A stretch of DNA of 64,000 bases from Pleurocapsa minor HA4230-MV1 (GTDB lineage Bacteria > Cyanobacteriota > Cyanobacteriia > Cyanobacteriales > Xenococcaceae), in the NCBI GenBank assembly GCA_019359095.1, contig JAHHHZ010000025.1, positions 186,001-250,000 on the forward strand, in the 5' to 3' direction. Both the position numbers and the translations under genes were made by a program. Of the stretch, positions 18,317 through 26,678 are shown in pieces (position 1 is the first letter of the stretch; every line of letters starts with the position of its first letter). The notes beneath the pieces were generated by a model, which was not told the origin of the DNA, did not search any database, and saw only the letters and a program-made list of their open reading frames with translations.

Positions 18317-18340
18317 TAGTAATCAGTAATCAGTAATCAA
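18317..18340. repeat. TAATCAG heptamer repeat supplying the stop codon of the CHASE2 gene
   Basis: Three copies of TAATCAG (TGATTAC on the minus strand). The minus-strand stop TGA of the neighbouring CHASE2 gene at 18330-18332 is part of the repeat, and the last two residues (D-Y) are repeat-encoded. The same heptamer ends the subtilase gene at 44103. Confidence 0.85.
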
Positions 18341-20873
18341 TTTCCCATGTTTTGTTCTGCTCAAATAACTCCGTTGCATCCTTTTGGGATAAGGGTTTAG
18401 CAAAATAATAACCTTGTCCGTATTCACAATTAAACTGATGTAAAAGATCTCGCTCAACTTTAGTTTCAATGCCTTCAGCAATCACATCCATCCCCAATCT
18501 GTGAGCCAAGATCACAATGGTGTTGACAATATCTTGATTCTTAACTCCTTGATTCATATTACTGACAAAAGAGCGGTCTATTTTCAAAGTATCTGTCGGA
18601 AAAAGATGCAGATAATTAAAAGAAGAATAGCCTGTGCCAAAATCATCCATGCTAATTTTGATATCGAGTTTTTTTAGCTCGTGGAGTAGTTCGATCGTAT
18701 TGTTGACATCATCCATCACCATGCTTTCCGTGATTTCGAGCTTAAGATTTGCCCCACCTAATCCTGTGGTGATTAATGTTTCTTGGACTTGGGCAATCAA
18801 ATTTGCCTGAGCAAACTGTCTACTAGAAAGATTAACGCTCATCACCACCGATTCTGCATGAGGAAACTGTTCTCGCCATTGCTGCATCTGATGACAGGCG
18901 GTGGTCAAAATCCACTCTCCCATCGGTACAATCAAACCTGTTTCTTCGGCAACGGGGATAAATGCTCCAGGAGAAACAAAACCACGAGTCGGTGACTGCC
19001 AGCGGACTAAAGCTTCAAATCCCTTAATCATGCCCGTTTTTAAGCAAATTATCGGTTGATAGTGAAGTTCAAACTCTTGCTTGTTGATGGCTTGGTTTAA
19101 ATCAGCTTCCAATTCCAGTCGCTTCAAAGCCTGTTGATGCATGTTAGTGGTAAATACTTCATGCCGTCTTTTACCCGATATTTTTGCCTTATACATAGCA
19201 GCGTGGGAAGCTTGTAATAACTCTTCTGGCTGAAAGTCTTCTCCCAAGGGACTAAAGGCTAAACCAATGCTGACACAAGTAAAAATTTCTTGTTCTTTGA
19301 GTTTATAAGGCAAAGCGATCGCTCGATCTAACTTGTTGGCAGTTTCAATCGCTTCTGTGGTGTATCGGTCAGTTTTAATCGCGATCGCAAATTCATCAGC
19401 ACCAACCCTTGCTAAAATTGTCTTGGAATGTAAATTTTCTTGCAATCTTTGAGCTGTTTCGAGTAGAATGCGATCGCCCGCTTGATATCCTAAACCATCA
19501 TTAATTAACTTAAAACGATCTAAGTCTAGACATAAAATCCCAATAAAACCAGGAGACTTGTCCTTGTCCTTGCGCTTAATTTTCTTTAGTTGTTTAGCAA
19601 ATAAACTGCGATTCGGCAATCCTGTTAAAGAATCGTAAAAAAGATTATAAAGTGCTTTATAACCTAAAACACTGGCGATCGTTACAGTTAAACTAATTGC
19701 TGCTGGCATCAAGGGAATCCAGCCTGCCAAAGTAAAGGCGACAAAACAAATAATAATTAAACTGCCAACACCAGCGATTCCCCCCATAATAATTGCTACT
19801 GGGTGTTTTAATCTCCAGGCGATCGCCACCGCTACGATTGACCAACCCCAAACCCAAACTCCTTCAACCCATTCTGACCAAAACCAAAATAGGGTAGCAT
19901 CATCCAAAACGATGCTTAAAATTTGACTGGTCATTTGAGCATGAGCTACCACTCCTGGCATTAAGCTTTCAGAGCCTTGGTTATAGGGTGTGGATAAAAT
20001 GTCTTTGACACTGGGGGAAGTAGCACCAATTAAGACTATCTTGTTTTTAATTAAGCTAGGGGCAACTTTGCCTGCCAAGACTTCATTTAAAGTAACCCGT
20101 TGAGCAATATTGGGTGATTGATAATCGAGCAGAATTTGTTGACCTGCGGTTTCGGCATCTTTTAGCTGATATCCGCCTGAATTTGGCTTTAAATCGGGAA
20201 ATTTTGCCTCTCCAATCTGAAGATAATCATCACCAACCTGAAACTTAAGTTGACGTTCCTCCAAATATTTAAGACTCAAGCGCAGTGAAAAAGAATACAT
20301 TTCCTCAACTTCTGCTGAACCAAACTGAACATACATTAAGTTGCGACGTAAAACATCATCTTCTACATCAGCCACAATATCGTTAAAACCTATTTGTTCT
20401 GAGCGTACTCCAGGGGGTGCTGAAACACCATTTTCTCCATGACCAATTAATTGAATTACAACCACATTATCTTTTTGTAATTCCTGTCTCAGGGCATTTG
20501 TACCAGGGGGATAAGCTACTTCGCGATATAGATCGAATCCAATCGCTTTAGGTTGATGCTGCTGTAATTTTCTTAATAGTTGAGCAATCACCCAATCTTT
20601 AATCGGATAATTATTATATTTTTCTATATCTTTATCCGTAATTTCTACTATTAATAACCGAGAATCAGTTTGATTCTCATTGTGTAGATTGACCATACAA
20701 TCATATGCCAACAATTCTAAAGCCTGTAACGCACCTAAACGCCGAACTCCCATTACTATAACTGTAATTAAAATAGTTAAGAGAAATAGAGAAGATCTAT
20801 ATGTGTTCAGCCAATTATTAGCTTGATTAAAATTCAAGTGTTTATCTTTTAGGCTATTAAAGCTAAATTTCAT
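18330..20873 (-). CDS. CHASE2 - GGDEF - EAL membrane signalling protein
   Basis: 847 residues: N-terminal TM helix (about 28-44), extracytoplasmic CHASE2 domain (about 48-320; e.g. IVEITDKDIEKY, KPKAIGFDLYR-like PKAIGFDLYREV, VLIGATSPSVKD), three TM helices (about 335-405), GGDEF domain (about 412-570) and EAL domain (about 590-835). The GGDEF signature is altered to GADEF (about 489-493), with LTGLPNRSLF intact, so diguanylate cyclase activity is doubtful. The EAL motif is intact (FEALVRW near 620; DDFGTGYSS near 742; EGIET), so c-di-GMP phosphodiesterase activity is likely. A DUF928 gene lies divergently; CHASE2 and DUF928 genes are often neighbours in cyanobacteria. The C-terminus is set by a heptamer repeat. 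Confidence 0.93.
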   Translation of the reverse strand: MKFSFNSLKDKHLNFNQANNWLNTYRSSLFLLTILITVIVMGVRRLGALQALELLAYDCMVNLHNENQTDSRLLIVEITDKDIEKYNNYPIKDWVIAQLLRKLQQHQPKAIGFDLYREVAYPPGTNALRQELQKDNVVVIQLIGHGENGVSAPPGVRSEQIGFNDIVADVEDDVLRRNLMYVQFGSAEVEEMYSFSLRLSLKYLEERQLKFQVGDDYLQIGEAKFPDLKPNSGGYQLKDAETAGQQILLDYQSPNIAQRVTLNEVLAGKVAPSLIKNKIVLIGATSPSVKDILSTPYNQGSESLMPGVVAHAQMTSQILSIVLDDATLFWFWSEWVEGVWVWGWSIVAVAIAWRLKHPVAIIMGGIAGVGSLIIICFVAFTLAGWIPLMPAAISLTVTIASVLGYKALYNLFYDSLTGLPNRSLFAKQLKKIKRKDKDKSPGFIGILCLDLDRFKLINDGLGYQAGDRILLETAQRLQENLHSKTILARVGADEFAIAIKTDRYTTEAIETANKLDRAIALPYKLKEQEIFTCVSIGLAFSPLGEDFQPEELLQASHAAMYKAKISGKRRHEVFTTNMHQQALKRLELEADLNQAINKQEFELHYQPIICLKTGMIKGFEALVRWQSPTRGFVSPGAFIPVAEETGLIVPMGEWILTTACHQMQQWREQFPHAESVVMSVNLSSRQFAQANLIAQVQETLITTGLGGANLKLEITESMVMDDVNNTIELLHELKKLDIKISMDDFGTGYSSFNYLHLFPTDTLKIDRSFVSNMNQGVKNQDIVNTIVILAHRLGMDVIAEGIETKVERDLLHQFNCEYGQGYYFAKPLSQKDATELFEQNKTWEIDY

Positions 20874-21097
20874 AAAGATATTTTAGGTTAAAATAATTAT
20901 TTTGCTTATGTATTTTTACTTAAAAAAATCTTTGGTTATCAGCAAATTAAGTAATAATATTGATTTTTTATTATTGAAAACTAAGATTCAAATCAAGTAT
21001 AAATTAGTTTTGCCGACATGGTGTTATAGATTGACTATAGTTAAACTAGCAAATGTAAAAATGATAATTATCTTGTTAATAAATAAATCAATAAATA

Positions 21098-21859
21098 ATG
21101 TTTAACATTAAATATATACCCACTCAATTGATGAGATTATTTAGCTTAGCTTTGGTTTTAAACCTAATTTGCTTAGGATTAGCTAACTCTGTCACAGCAG
21201 AACAAAAATCAGAAAAAACTAGGACAGCAGATTTTGGCTTACCAACTCATCGTCGAGATGGAGGTAGTAGAGGTAGTCAAGATAGTTGCGTTGTCAATGC
21301 CGAAACCCAAAACTTAATGGCGTTAATTCCGCAAAAGAATGTGGGTAAGAATGCTTCTGCTTCGCCCAAGCTATTTTTCTATGTTCCAGAGCTTAAAAAG
21401 CCTAGTACCCTAGAGTTTGTTTTACGCAATAAACAAGACCAACTGATATACGAAACTTTTCTCTCGACTGAGGGTAATGGTATTATCAGCATTGAAGTTC
21501 CTGCTGGGGTGAAGTCTAATTTGCTGGAAACAGATCAAAACTACCATTGGTATTTATCAATGATCTGTAATCATCAACAGCGTTCTCGTGACATTGTAGT
21601 TGAAGGATGGATGCACCAAGGAAGACTCGATCTGGCTACTCAAACGCAGTTAAATAAAGCAAGTTCGCTAGAAAAAGCCGAAGTTTACCGCCAACAAGGT
21701 TTTTGGTTCGACGCTTTATCGGCATTGACTGAAAATCCAGATTCTGTAGCAGAGGAAACTATGATGCGTCAAAAATGGTCTGAAATGTTAGTTTCTGTTG
21801 GTTTAGAAACCTTAGCATCCAAGCCTTTTATTAAAACAAAATTAATTGAAAATCCGTAG
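21098..21859 (+). CDS. DUF928 domain protein, exported
   Basis: 253 residues. A signal peptide is visible (LMRLFSLALVLNLICLGLANSVTA). The mature part carries the DUF928 pattern: THRRDGGSRG, C in DSCVV, LMALIPQKNVGK, PKLFFYVPELKKP, then the beta-sandwich and NYHWYLSMICNHQQRSRDI, followed by a short helical tail (KAEVYRQQGFWFDAL). The domain's role is unknown; it is often encoded beside CHASE2 proteins, as here, so it may be a periplasmic partner of the CHASE2 sensor (inference). The start at 21098 precedes a clear signal sequence. Confidence 0.88.
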   Translation: MFNIKYIPTQLMRLFSLALVLNLICLGLANSVTAEQKSEKTRTADFGLPTHRRDGGSRGSQDSCVVNAETQNLMALIPQKNVGKNASASPKLFFYVPELKKPSTLEFVLRNKQDQLIYETFLSTEGNGIISIEVPAGVKSNLLETDQNYHWYLSMICNHQQRSRDIVVEGWMHQGRLDLATQTQLNKASSLEKAEVYRQQGFWFDALSALTENPDSVAEETMMRQKWSEMLVSVGLETLASKPFIKTKLIENP

Positions 21860-21955
21860 AAATCTCTACCAATTAACTAAAACAAGACAATACCAAATAC
21901 CGTTTTGCGCTAATTTGATTAATAATGCAAAAATATTATTTCCCCTGATTTATTA

Positions 21956-22846
21956 ATGTTTCCCAGCTACATACCAGCCGAAGCTAGCAATTTAACTGAA
22001 GCTCAATCGATCGCTTTAACAAAACAAATTAAACAAGTAGCTATTCCTACACCATTAAGCAAGGAAGATGTGGCAACTACCTATGTTCATCAAGGAACTG
22101 GGGGTACACCTATTTTGCTCATTCATGGCTTTGATAGCTCTTTACTAGAGTTTCGTCGTCTCTTGCCTATTCTCGCAGCGCAACAGTCAACCTATGCAGT
22201 AGATCTGCTGGGATTCGGTTTTACTCAGCGGAATTTAGAGATTTCACTGAACTCAGAAAATATTAAAACTCATTTATATTGTTTTTGGCAAACTGTAATT
22301 CAGCAGCCTGTAATTATAGTAGGTGCTTCGATGGGTGGTGCAGCAGCGATTGATTTTACGCTCAATTATCCCGACGCAGTAGAGAAGCTGGTTTTGCTAG
22401 ATAGTGCAGGTTTAGCCAAGCAACCCGCCATTGGTAAGTTCATGTTTTCTCCTATCGATACATTTGCCACGGAGTTTCTGCGTAATCCCAAGATTCGTCA
22501 AAGCATTAGTCGCTCTGCTTATTTCGATCGAAGTTTGGCTAGTTTAGATGCTCAAGTCTGTGCTGCACTGCATTTAAAGTGTTTCAATTGGCACAAGTCT
22601 CTAATTGCCTTTACTAAAAGTGGTGGTTATGGATCTCTAATTGACAAAATTTCCACCATCCAACAGCCTACCCTAATTATCTGGGGCAGACAGGACAAAA
22701 TCTTAGGCATTAAAGATGCTGTTAAATTTCAGCAAGCTATTCCTCATAGTAAGCTCGTTTGGATCGATCGCTGTGGTCATGTTCCTCATTTAGAACAGCC
22801 AGATATTACTGCTACAGAAATATTGACTTTAGCTCTTAGCTCTTAG
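21956..22846 (+). CDS. Alpha/beta hydrolase
   Basis: 296 residues of the classic fold: oxyanion-region LLIHGFDSS (about 54-62), DLLGFGFTQR, nucleophile elbow GASMGG with S125, acid near LIIWGRQDKILG and His in DRCGHVPHLEQPD. It resembles cofactor-free lipolytic or C-C hydrolases encoded in many cyanobacteria; substrate unknown. The last residues (LALSS) and the TAG stop at 22844-22846 are encoded by the AGCTCTT heptamer repeat that follows, so the C-terminus was reset by repeat expansion. It follows the DUF928 gene by 96 bp. Confidence 0.88.
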   Translation: MFPSYIPAEASNLTEAQSIALTKQIKQVAIPTPLSKEDVATTYVHQGTGGTPILLIHGFDSSLLEFRRLLPILAAQQSTYAVDLLGFGFTQRNLEISLNSENIKTHLYCFWQTVIQQPVIIVGASMGGAAAIDFTLNYPDAVEKLVLLDSAGLAKQPAIGKFMFSPIDTFATEFLRNPKIRQSISRSAYFDRSLASLDAQVCAALHLKCFNWHKSLIAFTKSGGYGSLIDKISTIQQPTLIIWGRQDKILGIKDAVKFQQAIPHSKLVWIDRCGHVPHLEQPDITATEILTLALSS

Positions 22847-22870
22847 CTCTTAGCTCTTAGCTCTTAGCTT
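22831..22870. repeat. AGCTCTT heptamer tandem repeat overlapping a gene end
   Basis: Five to six copies of AGCTCTT. The first two copies are coding and include the stop codon of the alpha/beta hydrolase gene. Because seven is not a multiple of three, TAG appears in every plus-strand frame within 21 bases. The same heptamer is found at 26628-26678. Confidence 0.92.
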
Positions 22871-23130
22871 TATGTTAAATATTGCTCCAGCAAATTTAAT
22901 TCATTTTAATCAACAATAAATAAAGTTTTGATAAACTCCATGGTTAACTTTTTACTCTCCTAAAATTTATAAACATAATCAATCCTAATAAAATCAATAC
23001 TTTACTCAAATCTTGAGCATATTTCAAATAATTTAGCAATTATTGTCACGATCAAAGACAATGATAATATAAGTATATTCTCGTAAGAAAGAATACTGAG
23101 AAATAATTATTTGTTATCTATTGAATTAAT

Positions 23131-23901
23131 ATGCTTGCTGCAATACAAGGAAAAATAAGCAAAATTTTATCTAGTATTTCTCCTTTTATCGCTCTGGTAG
23201 GAATTGTAATTTTACAAAGTCAAGAATATAAAAAATCAGTAGCAAAACTCAACAATACTGATTATCTAGCACAAGAACAAGAGCAAGCAAAACTAGTCGA
23301 TTGGCAGAAACAAACATCTCACCTTGGCTTTGATAATCTTAAGGCTGATTGGATCTATTTAGACTTTGTTCAATATTTTGGTGATGCAAATGCCAGAGAA
23401 ACTATTGGTTACAAATTAGTTCCTAAATACTTTGAAACTATTACTAAGATTGACCCTCGCTTTACTACAGCTTACCTCAATCTGGCGATCGCCAACTCGA
23501 TGTATGCAGGGTATCCAGACAAGACGATCGCTTTGATGGAAGATTTATTAAAATCTGTAGATCCAGAATCTCCTGATGCTGCATTTCTCTGGACTTCCAA
23601 AGGATTAGATGAATTATTATTTATGGGAGATAAAAAAGCGGCGATCGAGTCTTATAAAATGGCAGCCAAATGGCAGTCTTTAACTAATACAAAGCGACCA
23701 GATGGTTTAACTATTCAAGATTTGGAATTGGCTTTAAAAGATACCGATGAAATAGATCTTAAACAAGCACAAATTAGAGCTTGGTCTAGCGTCTTAGTTT
23801 ATGTTAGAGATCTGCCCAGACAGCGAGAAATTATGGATAAAATCTCTAGTTTAAAAGCAGAACTTTCAGTTTTAGAACAGGCAAATACTACTCAGCCTTA
23901 G
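23131..23901 (+). CDS. Uncharacterised TPR-like protein with N-terminal membrane anchor
   Basis: 256 residues. A hydrophobic segment (ISPFIALVGIVILQ, about 17-31) anchors the protein. The rest is helical with TPR-like pairs: YFETITKIDPRFTTAYLNLAIANS, PDKTIALMEDLLKSVDPES and KKAAIESYKMAAKWQ. It is probably a membrane-associated scaffold. Its last ten codons (LEQANTTQP and stop) are present again at 24874-24902 beyond the Rpn nuclease gene, indicating that the nuclease entered at the 3' end of this gene. Function not recognised. Confidence 0.75.
   Translation: MLAAIQGKISKILSSISPFIALVGIVILQSQEYKKSVAKLNNTDYLAQEQEQAKLVDWQKQTSHLGFDNLKADWIYLDFVQYFGDANARETIGYKLVPKYFETITKIDPRFTTAYLNLAIANSMYAGYPDKTIALMEDLLKSVDPESPDAAFLWTSKGLDELLFMGDKKAAIESYKMAAKWQSLTNTKRPDGLTIQDLELALKDTDEIDLKQAQIRAWSSVLVYVRDLPRQREIMDKISSLKAELSVLEQANTTQP
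23870..23897. repeat. 28-bp direct repeat, left copy
   Basis: A 28-bp sequence ending AATACTACTCAGCC inside the end of the TPR-like gene. It is repeated exactly at 24872-24899, on the far side of the Rpn nuclease gene. Homology stops at both borders: the bases after the left copy are TTAG, after the right copy ATAA. Confidence 0.95.
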
Positions 23902-23941
23902 AAAAGGTAGTAACAGAAAGCTTATCCGATACACTGTATTA

Positions 23942-24844
23942 ATGGCTAATATCAACCACGACCAATTATTTAAAGAGCTTTTAACTACTTTTTTCGTTGA
24001 ATTTCTGGAGCTTTTGTTTCCCTCAGTTCTTGAATATCTGGACACTGATTCAATTCAGTTTGTAGATAAGGAAATTTTTACTGATGTAGTTGGCGGTGAA
24101 AAGAAGATCGTGGATATCGTTGCTCTGGCTAAGTTTCAAGAACAGGATTACTCGTTTTTGATTCATGTTGAAAATCAAGCTTCTAACGCTCCCAAATTTA
24201 ATCGCCGAATGTTTAGATATTTTTGTAGCCTCTTCCTTAAATACGATCGCCCCATTTATCCGATTGTTGTTTTTTCTTATGATTCTCCGCAAAGGCTAGA
24301 CAAAAGTAACTTTGTGATTGACTTTCCAGATAAACAGATTTTAAAGTTTGACTATGAAATAGTGCAGCTTAATCGTCTGGATTGGCGTAATTTTTTACAG
24401 CAGAAGAATCCTGTTGCTGCTGCGCTGATGGCGAAGATGAAAATTGATAAACAAGATCGCCCGACGGTCAAAGCTCAATGTCTTCGCCTTCTGGTTACTC
24501 TCAAACTTGACCCTGCCAAGATGCAGTTGATTTCAGGCTTTGTCGATACCTATCTCCGTCTTAACTCTAATGAGGAGGCGTTATTTCAATCTGAGTTAGG
24601 TACAATGGAAACAAGGGAACAGGAACAGATTATGCAGATTACTACATCTTGGAAAGAAGAAGGACGAATTGAAGAAAAGCTTGCTATTACTCTGCGTTTA
24701 CTCAATCGTAAACTAGGGAATCTCCCAGAGGCGATCGCCGATCGCATCAAGTCTTTAGAACCAATCCAGTTAGATTCTTTGACAGAGGATTTACTCGATT
24801 TTCAATCTCTTGACGATCTTCAGAATTGGCTCAGTAAGTCCTAG
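23942..24844 (+). CDS. Rpn-family PD-(D/E)XK nuclease with C-terminal DUF4351
   Basis: 300 residues. The N-terminal half is the Rpn/transposase_31-type nuclease: DQLFKELLTTFFVEFLELLFP, then KKIVDIVALAKF (Asp) and FLIHVENQAS (E-x-Q, the family's variant of E-x-K), followed by RMFRYFCSLFLKY. The C-terminus is DUF4351 (EEKLAITLRLLNRKLG, SLEPIQLDSLTEDLLDFQSLDDL). Such proteins are multicopy, mobile-looking nucleases proposed to promote recombination. The gene sits exactly between two copies of a 28-bp direct repeat, so it appears as a 1-kb insertion. Active-site residues look complete. Confidence 0.9.
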   Translation: MANINHDQLFKELLTTFFVEFLELLFPSVLEYLDTDSIQFVDKEIFTDVVGGEKKIVDIVALAKFQEQDYSFLIHVENQASNAPKFNRRMFRYFCSLFLKYDRPIYPIVVFSYDSPQRLDKSNFVIDFPDKQILKFDYEIVQLNRLDWRNFLQQKNPVAAALMAKMKIDKQDRPTVKAQCLRLLVTLKLDPAKMQLISGFVDTYLRLNSNEEALFQSELGTMETREQEQIMQITTSWKEEGRIEEKLAITLRLLNRKLGNLPEAIADRIKSLEPIQLDSLTEDLLDFQSLDDLQNWLSKS

Positions 24845-24871
24845 AGTAAGTTGTTCAGCATTTTGTGACGA

Positions 24872-24899
24872 TTTTAGAACAGGCAAATACTACTCAGCC
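24872..24899. repeat. 28-bp direct repeat, right copy
   Basis: Exact match to 23870-23897. In the right copy the frame LEQANTTQP followed by TAA could be the displaced original end of the TPR-like gene. On the minus strand its last bases form the final Gly codon and TGA stop of the GNAT gene. Confidence 0.95.
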
Positions 24900-25361
24900 A
24901 TAAATATTCTTGTCCATTAAATAATTGATAAAAATTTGTCCTCGGCAAGACACTTCTTGAGGATTAATGATTTCAAATCCGCGACTAATAAAAAAAGGTT
25001 TGGCAGTAATACTAGCTTCAGTAAATAAGCGAGTCAAACCTAATTGCATAGCTTTAATTTCTATAGCTTGATAGATCTTGCTACCAATTCCTTGACGCTG
25101 ATGTCGATCGTGAATATAAAAACAATCAATATGACCGTTTGATTCTAATTCACCAAAGCCGAGAATTTTGTCGTTTTCTAAGGCAACATAAGTAAAATTA
25201 CTCGAACATATTGCCAGCCAATCTCTAAAATAAATATCATCAGGCGACCAAGCGATAATCTGTTCCGCCGAATAATCCTGAATATTGACTTTTCTCACTG
25301 TATTGTGAAATAGCTGGGCAATTTGTGGTGTATCTTCAGGTTGAAATAATCTAATCTGCAT
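24894..25361 (-). CDS. GNAT-family N-acetyltransferase
   Basis: An upstream in-frame ATG at 25418 would overlap the Crp gene; the ATG at 25361 (MQIRLFQPED) matches the usual GNAT beginning and is preferred (155 residues). Motif A is HDRHQRQGIGSKIYQAIE with the Q/R-x-x-G-x-G acetyl-CoA loop; FISRGFEI is motif B. Similar to PhnO/YafP-type acetyltransferases; substrate unknown. It is the last gene of a minus-strand trio: response regulator, Crp-type regulator, GNAT, with gaps of 13-14 bp. Its stop codon lies within the right 28-bp repeat. Confidence 0.85.
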   Translation of the reverse strand: MQIRLFQPEDTPQIAQLFHNTVRKVNIQDYSAEQIIAWSPDDIYFRDWLAICSSNFTYVALENDKILGFGELESNGHIDCFYIHDRHQRQGIGSKIYQAIEIKAMQLGLTRLFTEASITAKPFFISRGFEIINPQEVSCRGQIFINYLMDKNIYG

Positions 25362-25374
25362 TATAAATCTGCGA

Positions 25375-26109
25375 TTATTGGCGATAAAAATTATTGTGGA
25401 AAATCTGATAACATTCACAGGAAGTCTCCTCTAAAGCTGGCCGATTTAGAATATGAATTTTGCCTCGGGCATAACTAATTAATCCCGCTCCTTGAAGTGT
25501 ACTGGCGGCGATGGTTACTCCTGAACGACGGCATCCCAGCATCTGACCAATAAATTCCTGAGTCAGAGGCAGCTCTTCAAATTGGGTTAAATCCTGAACT
25601 GTCAGCAGCCAACGAGCTAAACGCTCTTCAATTGTATGATGACGGTTGCAAACTGCTAGTTGAGCAACTTCGTTTAGTCTGGTTTGAGCGTATTCCAATA
25701 ATATTTTTTGCAACTTTCCTCCTCGGTCAAACTCCTGTTTTAAAACCAAAGCCGAAATTTTAAGAGCGCTGCCAACTAATTGAACAATTGCCCGTTGACT
25801 ACTGTAGCCATTTCCCAAAATAACTGGAAGACCAACCATTCCCGTACCGCCAACGATCCCAATTTCCGTAGTTGTACCAGTACTTAAAGTGTTAACCAAA
25901 GAGATTAACGCAGATTTGGGAAAGTAAACGGTTTCGATCTTTTCTGAAGCTTCGTAAAAAACAGTTCCCACAGGAAGAGATATAGAAATTAAGTGAGGCT
26001 CTAGGCGACTATATTCCTCTTCTGGCAAAGCTTTTAAAAGACGATTTGCCGAGCGGGATTGATCATAAGTCAACGGAAAACCTCCATAATTTTCATAATT
26101 TTTCATCAC
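25375..26109 (-). CDS. Crp/Fnr-family transcription regulator
   Basis: 244 residues. The cyclic-nucleotide-binding-like jelly roll is at about 28-145 (LPVGTVFYEASEKIETVYFPKSALISLV), but the GE(R/L)xL...R-T/S cAMP pocket is not obvious, so the ligand is unknown. The long dimer helix is followed by an HTH: LPLTQEFIGQMLGCRRSGVTIAASTLQGAGLISYARGKI read in order. The EERLARWLL motif is typical of the cyanobacterial branch found beside stress regulators. An alternative ATG lies one codon downstream (26106). Neighbouring genes are a receiver protein upstream and GNAT downstream, probably one operon. Confidence 0.9.
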   Translation of the reverse strand: MMKNYENYGGFPLTYDQSRSANRLLKALPEEEYSRLEPHLISISLPVGTVFYEASEKIETVYFPKSALISLVNTLSTGTTTEIGIVGGTGMVGLPVILGNGYSSQRAIVQLVGSALKISALVLKQEFDRGGKLQKILLEYAQTRLNEVAQLAVCNRHHTIEERLARWLLTVQDLTQFEELPLTQEFIGQMLGCRRSGVTIAASTLQGAGLISYARGKIHILNRPALEETSCECYQIFHNNFYRQ

Positions 26110-26123
26110 CTTAAACGTAATGA

Positions 26124-26507
26124 TTAACTAGACTCCCATTCACAAATTTTTGCTATTTGCGAATCTAGATTAACAACATCAAAAGGCTTAGTAATTACTC
26201 CTTCAGCTAAAGTTTTTTCTAACTCACAAAGCATCTTTTCTTGAGTAAAAGCTGTCATGAAAATGATGGGGATTGTACAGGTGAATAAATTAGACTTTAA
26301 GACTTCATAAACAGTCAGTCCATCTAAGCCAGGCATGAGCAAATCTAAAAGAATTACATCTGGTCTTTCAAGTTCTGCTTTAGTAATACCTTCTATTCCA
26401 TCGATCGCAGTTGAAATTGACCAGTCTTGATTCATCTCCAGAGCAAGCTTAACTAGTATTCTGTTATCTTCGTTGTCGTCAATAATTAACAACTGTTTGC
26501 TAGTCAT
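26124..26507 (-). CDS. Single-domain response regulator (receiver)
   Basis: The frame extends upstream to 26579, but the ATG at 26507 (MTSKQLLIIDDNEDNR) gives the standard receiver start and is preferred (127 residues). Conserved residues: acidic pair in IIDDNED, phosphoacceptor Asp in VILLDLLMPGLDG, Thr in FMTAF and Lys in VITKPFD. There is no output domain, so it acts by protein contact, perhaps with the Crp-type regulator encoded 14 bp downstream (inference). Confidence 0.9.
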   Translation of the reverse strand: MTSKQLLIIDDNEDNRILVKLALEMNQDWSISTAIDGIEGITKAELERPDVILLDLLMPGLDGLTVYEVLKSNLFTCTIPIIFMTAFTQEKMLCELEKTLAEGVITKPFDVVNLDSQIAKICEWESS

Positions 26508-26627
26508 TTCAATACAAGCTTTTAGTAATATTTCAATTGTGATTAAGTTTTTTGACCGTCTCTGTACGGTTATCGACATAAGTGAAATTACTTAAATTTT
26601 ATCGCATTTTTAAAGGGATTGATGATG

Positions 26628-26678
26628 CTAGCTTTTAGCTTTTAGCTTTTAGCTCTTAGCTCTTAGCTCTTAGCTTTT
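26628..26678. repeat. AGCTTTT/AGCTCTT heptamer repeat overlapping a gene end
   Basis: Seven or so copies of AGCTTTT and AGCTCTT. The minus-strand TAA stop (26656-26658) and the last codons of the four-helix-bundle gene lie in the repeat. Same family as 22831-22870. Confidence 0.9.

Noticed and set aside
20902-21105. 67-residue frame between the CHASE2 and DUF928 genes
   Set aside because: Composition is dominated by I, K, L and N from very AT-rich DNA, no family feature, and it overlaps the start of the DUF928 gene. Probably non-coding.
22831-22870. CRISPR array (regular repeats)
   Set aside because: The period is seven bases without spacers. This and the other arrays in the window are simple heptamer repeats, and no cas genes are present.
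24050-24292. Minus-strand frame inside the Rpn gene
   Set aside because: Shadow of a well-supported gene; no motif.
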